The notes beneath the pieces are model-generated. The model had not been told where the DNA came from and made no database searches. It saw only the letters and a program-made list of their open reading frames with translations. Position numbers and translations under genes: made by a program. A stretch of DNA of 64,000 bases from CAZAPO01 sp044841755 (GTDB taxonomy: Bacteria > Bacteroidota > Bacteroidia > Flavobacteriales > Flavobacteriaceae): NCBI GenBank assembly GCA_044841755.1, contig JAXOFM010000006.1:1-64000 (forward strand). The letters are read 5' to 3'. Of the stretch, positions 60,383 to 64,000 are shown piece by piece. The first letter of the stretch is position 1. Each line of letters starts with the position of its first letter.

Positions 60383-61048
60383 TTAGTAATCTGTATTTCC
60401 TGTTATTCCATTCATAATGGCAATTCCAGCAGAAACACCTAATCTATCTGCTCCTAAATCTATATATTTTTTTGCGGTTTCATAATCTCTGATGCCACCA
60501 GAAACTTTTACTTTAGCTTTTCCATTAACTTTTTCCAACATTAATTTAGTAGCTTCAATTGTGGCTCCACTTGAACTAAAACCTGTTGAGGTCTTTACAA
60601 AATCTGCATTGGCCTCTAAGCATAGTTCACAGGCTTTTACAATTTCATCGTTAGTTAATTCGCTAATCTCAAGTATAACCTTTAAAACATTTTTTCCAAT
60701 AGCATCTTTTACCTTTTTTATGTCTTCTAACACTAATTGGTAGTATCCACTTTTTAAGTGACCAATGTTTAAGACCATATCAATTTCTGAGGCTCCATTG
60801 TTAATAGCTTGTTTAGCTTCAAAAACCTTAGCATTGGTATGCATTGCCCCCAAAGGAAACCCAACTACACTACAAACAGCAACATCACTTTTTTTAATAT
60901 GCTCTTTAGCAAGTCTAACATAGCAGCTATTTACACATACTGAAAAGAAATTGTATTGAATAGCTTCTTCACATAACGTAATAATATCTTGTGGAGTTGC
61001 TACTGGTTTTAAAAGCGTATGATCAATGTATTTGTTTAGTGGTTTCAT
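60383..61048 (-). CDS. deoC: Deoxyribose-phosphate aldolase
   Basis: Splits 2-deoxyribose-5-phosphate into acetaldehyde and glyceraldehyde-3-phosphate. It is a 221-residue TIM barrel. Schiff-base K152 is in DFVKTSTGFSSSGAT; D90 (ASEIDMVLNIG) and K181 (KVKVSGGIRDYE) are the proton-relay residues. IDHTLLKP at the N-terminus is the family start. First gene of the deoC-deoD unit. The 173-base region before it (61049-61221), shared with the divergent OmpW-like gene, shows only a -7 element for the latter. Confidence 0.97.
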   Translation of the reverse strand: MKPLNKYIDHTLLKPVATPQDIITLCEEAIQYNFFSVCVNSCYVRLAKEHIKKSDVAVCSVVGFPLGAMHTNAKVFEAKQAINNGASEIDMVLNIGHLKSGYYQLVLEDIKKVKDAIGKNVLKVILEISELTNDEIVKACELCLEANADFVKTSTGFSSSGATIEATKLMLEKVNGKAKVKVSGGIRDYETAKKYIDLGADRLGVSAGIAIMNGITGNTDY

Positions 61049-61188
61049 AGGTGAATCTCTACTTTAAAGTTACTACAATTTGAAAGAATGGTTAACTGAT
61101 TTGGGTCAAATAATAAAAATGTAAAAATAATCACAGATAAAAAGTTCTAACAATGATTTTCGTCAGTTTTCTAAAAATATTAAAAAGA

Positions 61189-61196
61189 TATTTTTG
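61189..61196 (+). promoter_or_regulatory. -7 promoter element of the OmpW-like gene
   Basis: TATTTTTG, an exact TAnnTTTG match, 25 bases before ATG 61222. Confidence 0.55.
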
Positions 61197-61221
61197 TCCG
61201 AAATATTAATCAAATACAATT

Positions 61222-61833
61222 ATGAAGAAAACAATTTTTAGTGCATTTATGGCAATTTTATCTGTATTTACAGGTTTAAACGCTCAAGAGAATGATTCAG
61301 ATTATAGTAAATGGCAAGCTCGTTTTAGAATATTAGTAATAACTCCATCACCTGGTGACGATATTGAAGGAGCAGATGTAGATATTTCTACTTCATATGT
61401 TCCAGAATTAGACTTTACTTATTTCTTTAACAAAAATATTGCTGCTGAACTTATTCTTGGAACATCGAAACACGAAGTTGATGTTGAGGATACAGATCTC
61501 GGTAGCGTATGGTTGTTACCTCCAACATTAAATTTACAGTATCATTTTTATGCTGGTGACCTTAAGCCTTATATAGGTGCAGGTGTTAATTATACAATTT
61601 TTTATGGTGTTAAATCTGGAGATGTAGTAGCTATGGATTATGAAAACTCCTTCGGATTCTCATTTCAGGGTGGATTAGATTATAGCTTAAGTGACAAATG
61701 GTTCTTAAATATAGATCTTAAAAAGATTCTTTTATCTACTGATGTAAATGTTGATACGGGTGAAGGTTTATTACCTGTAGATGTTGACATCAATCCATTG
61801 GTTATTGGATTAGGTGTAGGAATGAAGTTCTAA
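61222..61833 (+). CDS. OmpW-family outer membrane beta-barrel protein
   Basis: A 203-residue eight-stranded outer membrane barrel. Signal peptide (1-20, ending LNAQ), then WQARFRILVITPSPGDD, STSYVPELDFTYFFNKNIAAELILG, LGSVWLLPPTLNLQYHF, LKPYIGAGVNYTIFY, SFGFSFQGGLDYSLSDKWFLNIDLKKI and a C-terminal strand ending VGMKF with terminal Phe, the BAM recognition mark. This is the OmpW pattern (small hydrophobic channel). It has its own promoter and a terminator at 61859-61880. Confidence 0.93.
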   Translation: MKKTIFSAFMAILSVFTGLNAQENDSDYSKWQARFRILVITPSPGDDIEGADVDISTSYVPELDFTYFFNKNIAAELILGTSKHEVDVEDTDLGSVWLLPPTLNLQYHFYAGDLKPYIGAGVNYTIFYGVKSGDVVAMDYENSFGFSFQGGLDYSLSDKWFLNIDLKKILLSTDVNVDTGEGLLPVDVDINPLVIGLGVGMKF

Positions 61834-61858
61834 CATTTAGAAATTAAACATGAATAGG

Positions 61859-61880
61859 AAGCCGCTAAATGCGGCTTTTT
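61859..61880 (+). terminator. Terminator of the OmpW-like gene
   Basis: AAGCCGC (61859-61865) pairs with GCGGCTT (61871-61877), loop TAAAT, followed by TTT. It lies 25 bases past the stop and may also serve clpB from the other side, whose stop is at 61974. Confidence 0.88.
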
Positions 61881-61973
61881 AATGTAAAAAGAAAAGCAAC
61901 AATCATCATTTAATAGAATCATGCTGCTTTTCAACTAACCAACCAATAATAAGACTGTTTAAAAACTATATTG

Positions 61974-64000
61974 TTACAGCTCTTCTACAAGATCGTTCTG
62001 ATTTCTGAAAACCAGTTGTTCATCAAAGGCATCCAGAAGGATGATACTGTCTGTTGTTACCTTTCCTGCTAGTATTTCTTTACTTAAAGCATTTAGTACC
62101 TCTTTTTGTATAACTCGTTTTACAGGGCGTGCACCATATTCTGGATTGAACCCTTTTTCTGCTAGATACAAAATGGCTTCTTGAGTTGCATCAAAGGTAA
62201 TTCCTTGTTGAGCAATCATTTTTGTAACCGCCTTTAGTTGAAGACCTACAATTGCTGTTATATCTCCTTTAGACAGTGGTGTAAACATTATTGTGTCATC
62301 TATTCTATTTAAAAACTCTGGACGAACATTTTGCTTCAATAATCCAAGAACGTCCGCCTTGGCAGCTTCCATTGCTGTATCTATATCTTGTATAGCTTCA
62401 AATTTTTCTTTAATAATATGACTTCCCATATTTGACGTCATGATAATGATGGTATTCTTGAAATCTGCAATACGACCTTTATTATCTGTTAATCTACCTT
62501 CGTCTAATACTTGTAACAAAATATTGAAGGTGTCTGGATGTGCTTTTTCGATCTCATCTAATAAGACCACAGAGTATGGTTTTCTTCGAACAGCTTCAGT
62601 AAGTTGCCCTCCTTCATCATAGCCAACATATCCTGGGGGAGCTCCAACCAATCGGCTAACAGCATGACGTTCTTGATATTCGCTCATATCTATTCTAGTC
62701 ATAGCATTTTCGTCATCAAATAAATATTCTGCTAATGCTTTAGCAAGTTCGGTTTTTCCAACTCCTGTTGTTCCTAAGAACAGGAATGTACCTATTGGTT
62801 TTTCTGGATTTTGTAATCCTGCTCTACTGCGTCTTACCGCATCACTTACTGCTATGATAGCTTCTTCTTGACCAACAACTCGTTTGTGCAGTTCATTTTC
62901 TAGTTGTAAGAGCTTTTCTCTTTCGCTCTGAATCATTTTTGTTACAGGAATACCTGTCCATTTTGCAACAACTTCTGCAATATCATCGTAGGTAACTTCT
63001 TCTTTTATTAATGCGGTTTCTTGCTGTGCTTGTAGTTGCTTTTGATAAACCTCCAGTTGCGACTGAGCTTCCTTAATCTTTCCGTAGCGTAATTCAGCTA
63101 CTTTTCCATAGTCACCATCACGTTCTGCGCGTTCTGCCTCTAGCTTGAAGTTTTCAATATCCTGTTTTGTATTTTGAATATTTTCAACAACTTCTTTTTC
63201 ACTTTTCCATTTGGCATTTAAATCATTTCGTTCTTCTTTTAGATTAGCAAGATCGGAGCGTAGAGATTTCAGCTTAGCTTCATCCTTTTCGCGCTTAATA
63301 GCTTCTATCTCAATTTCTAATTGCATGATCTTTCTATCTAAAACATCTAATTCTTCTGGTTTTGAGTTGATTTCCATTCGTAATTTAGATGCAGCCTCAT
63401 CCATTAAATCAATTGCCTTATCTGGAAGGAAGCGATTCGTAATATATCTATTCGATAATTCTACAGCTCCAATAATAGCTTCATCTTTAATGCGAACTTT
63501 GTGATGCGTTTCATACTTCTCTTTTATACCGCGAAGGATGGAAATAGCACTTTCAGTATCAGGCTCATCAACCATTACTTTTTGGAATCGCCTTTCCAAT
63601 GCTTTATCTTTTTCGAAATACTTCTGATATTCATCTAGTGTTGTAGCACCAACAGCTCTAAGCTCACCACGTGCAAGTGCGGGTTTTAAGATGTTTGCGG
63701 CATCCATAGCTCCTTGACCACCACCAGCGCCTACTAGTGTGTGAATTTCATCAATAAAAAGTACAATATCCCCTTCACTGGTAGTTACTTCTTTTATTAC
63801 AGCTTTTAAACGCTCTTCAAACTCTCCTTTAAATTTTGCCCCTGCAATTAATGCGCCCATATCCAGCGCAAAAATTTGCTTGTCTTTTAAGTTCTCAGGA
63901 ATATCTCCATCAATAATTCTGTGCGCTAAGCCTTCAGCAATGGCCGTTTTACCAGTTCCTGGTTCTCCTACTAGAATAGGATTATTCTTGGTTCTACGAG
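61974..64000 (-). CDS. clpB: ATP-dependent chaperone ClpB, cut by the window edge
   Basis: Hsp100 disaggregase that works with DnaK to resolubilise aggregates. The visible 675 residues begin inside the first AAA+ domain: Walker A GEPGTGKTA lies just before 63860 and the frame continues to the window end, so the N-terminal part is outside. Walker B VLFIDEIHTLVG, a long coiled-coil middle domain (roughly residues 180-300 of the visible part) and the second AAA+ domain (GTTGVGKTELAKAL, SVVLLDEIEKAH, NILLQVLDEGRLTD) follow. The middle domain marks it as ClpB and not ClpA or ClpC. It is not truncated biologically. Confidence 0.96.
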   Translation of the reverse strand, partial: RRTKNNPILVGEPGTGKTAIAEGLAHRIIDGDIPENLKDKQIFALDMGALIAGAKFKGEFEERLKAVIKEVTTSEGDIVLFIDEIHTLVGAGGGQGAMDAANILKPALARGELRAVGATTLDEYQKYFEKDKALERRFQKVMVDEPDTESAISILRGIKEKYETHHKVRIKDEAIIGAVELSNRYITNRFLPDKAIDLMDEAASKLRMEINSKPEELDVLDRKIMQLEIEIEAIKREKDEAKLKSLRSDLANLKEERNDLNAKWKSEKEVVENIQNTKQDIENFKLEAERAERDGDYGKVAELRYGKIKEAQSQLEVYQKQLQAQQETALIKEEVTYDDIAEVVAKWTGIPVTKMIQSEREKLLQLENELHKRVVGQEEAIIAVSDAVRRSRAGLQNPEKPIGTFLFLGTTGVGKTELAKALAEYLFDDENAMTRIDMSEYQERHAVSRLVGAPPGYVGYDEGGQLTEAVRRKPYSVVLLDEIEKAHPDTFNILLQVLDEGRLTDNKGRIADFKNTIIIMTSNMGSHIIKEKFEAIQDIDTAMEAAKADVLGLLKQNVRPEFLNRIDDTIMFTPLSKGDITAIVGLQLKAVTKMIAQQGITFDATQEAILYLAEKGFNPEYGARPVKRVIQKEVLNALSKEILAGKVTTDSIILLDAFDEQLVFRNQNDLVEEL

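Noticed and set aside
1..64000. Search for tRNA genes, CRISPR arrays, tmRNA, RNase P RNA and riboswitches
   Set aside because: No cloverleaf-like segment, regularly spaced repeat array or known riboswitch core was found in the intergenic regions, which are mostly under 250 bases. Riboswitches cannot be excluded by eye.

Overview
The window is a 64-kb piece of an AT-rich chromosome from the Bacteroidota, almost certainly family Flavobacteriaceae. Signs of this are type IX secretion (T9SS) C-terminal sorting domains on two secreted proteins, a PorD-like T9SS protein, flavobacterial DUF families, a monomeric isocitrate dehydrogenase, a GAPDH with a long N-terminal extension, no Shine-Dalgarno sequences, and many copies of the Bacteroidota -7 promoter element TAnnTTTG. 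It is mostly core genome: I see no prophage, insertion sequence with a transposase, CRISPR array or tRNA gene. Only the 3' end of a 5S rRNA gene lies at the left edge, and the right edge cuts clpB.

Layout. 1-7.8 kb: 5S rRNA end, a tandem-domain lipoprotein, a DinB-like protein, murQ, icd, a frameshifted gene remnant (5408-5896), then trmD / GyrI-like / rplS with a repeat element inside the operon. 7.8-14 kb: a beta-lactamase-fold serine hydrolase, a GNAT enzyme, a coiled-coil membrane protein, gapA, a DegP/HtrA protease. 14-17.3 kb: a tightly overlapping plus-strand operon dapF - GNAT - mltG - YfiM-like, followed by a lysozyme-like protein. 18-22.6 kb: dnaA, a low-molecular-weight phosphatase, a secreted sugar dehydrogenase with MopE-type repeats, an RsmI-like methyltransferase. 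22.7-30.8 kb: thioesterase, YigZ, HAD, ribD, GNAT-prmC, cutC, ligA, a membrane protein, DoxX. 30.9-32.6 kb: a two-gene split 5'-nucleotidase. 32.7-39.2 kb: DUF6913 - dapA - bamD - rpoZ - coaBC - porD-like - recN. 39.2-46.8 kb: fabI, a T9SS secreted protein, glycosyltransferase - YbbR - coaE, and a histidine kinase / response regulator pair. 46.9-52.6 kb: a minus-strand operon from a Gfo/Idh oxidoreductase through 3-hydroxyacyl-CoA dehydrogenase, YggS, an exonuclease/GIY-YIG protein and a K+-type channel to miaA. 52.7-64 kb: pcm, an M20 peptidase-like protein, CocE-type hydrolase, smpB, deoD-deoC with a histidine phosphatase, an OmpW-like porin and clpB.

Common themes. Peptidoglycan and envelope functions recur (murQ, dapF, dapA, mltG, lysozyme-like, bamD, DegP), as do translation and RNA modification (trmD, rplS, rsmI-like, prmC, miaA, smpB). 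Several genes have the -7 element only 5-11 bases before the start codon, which implies leaderless or nearly leaderless mRNAs; at ribD and smpB this decides between rival starts and favours GTG.

Points most worth a second look: an exonuclease/GIY-YIG gene whose catalytic N-terminus has no ATG, GTG or TTG start; the leaderless-promoter pattern; the thrice-frameshifted remnant at 5.4-5.9 kb; a palindromic intergenic repeat at 6.5 kb; the split nucleotidase in reversed order; and several exact palindromes or direct repeats at promoters. No complete new defence or mobile system was found. All family assignments come from reading the sequence; no database search was run.
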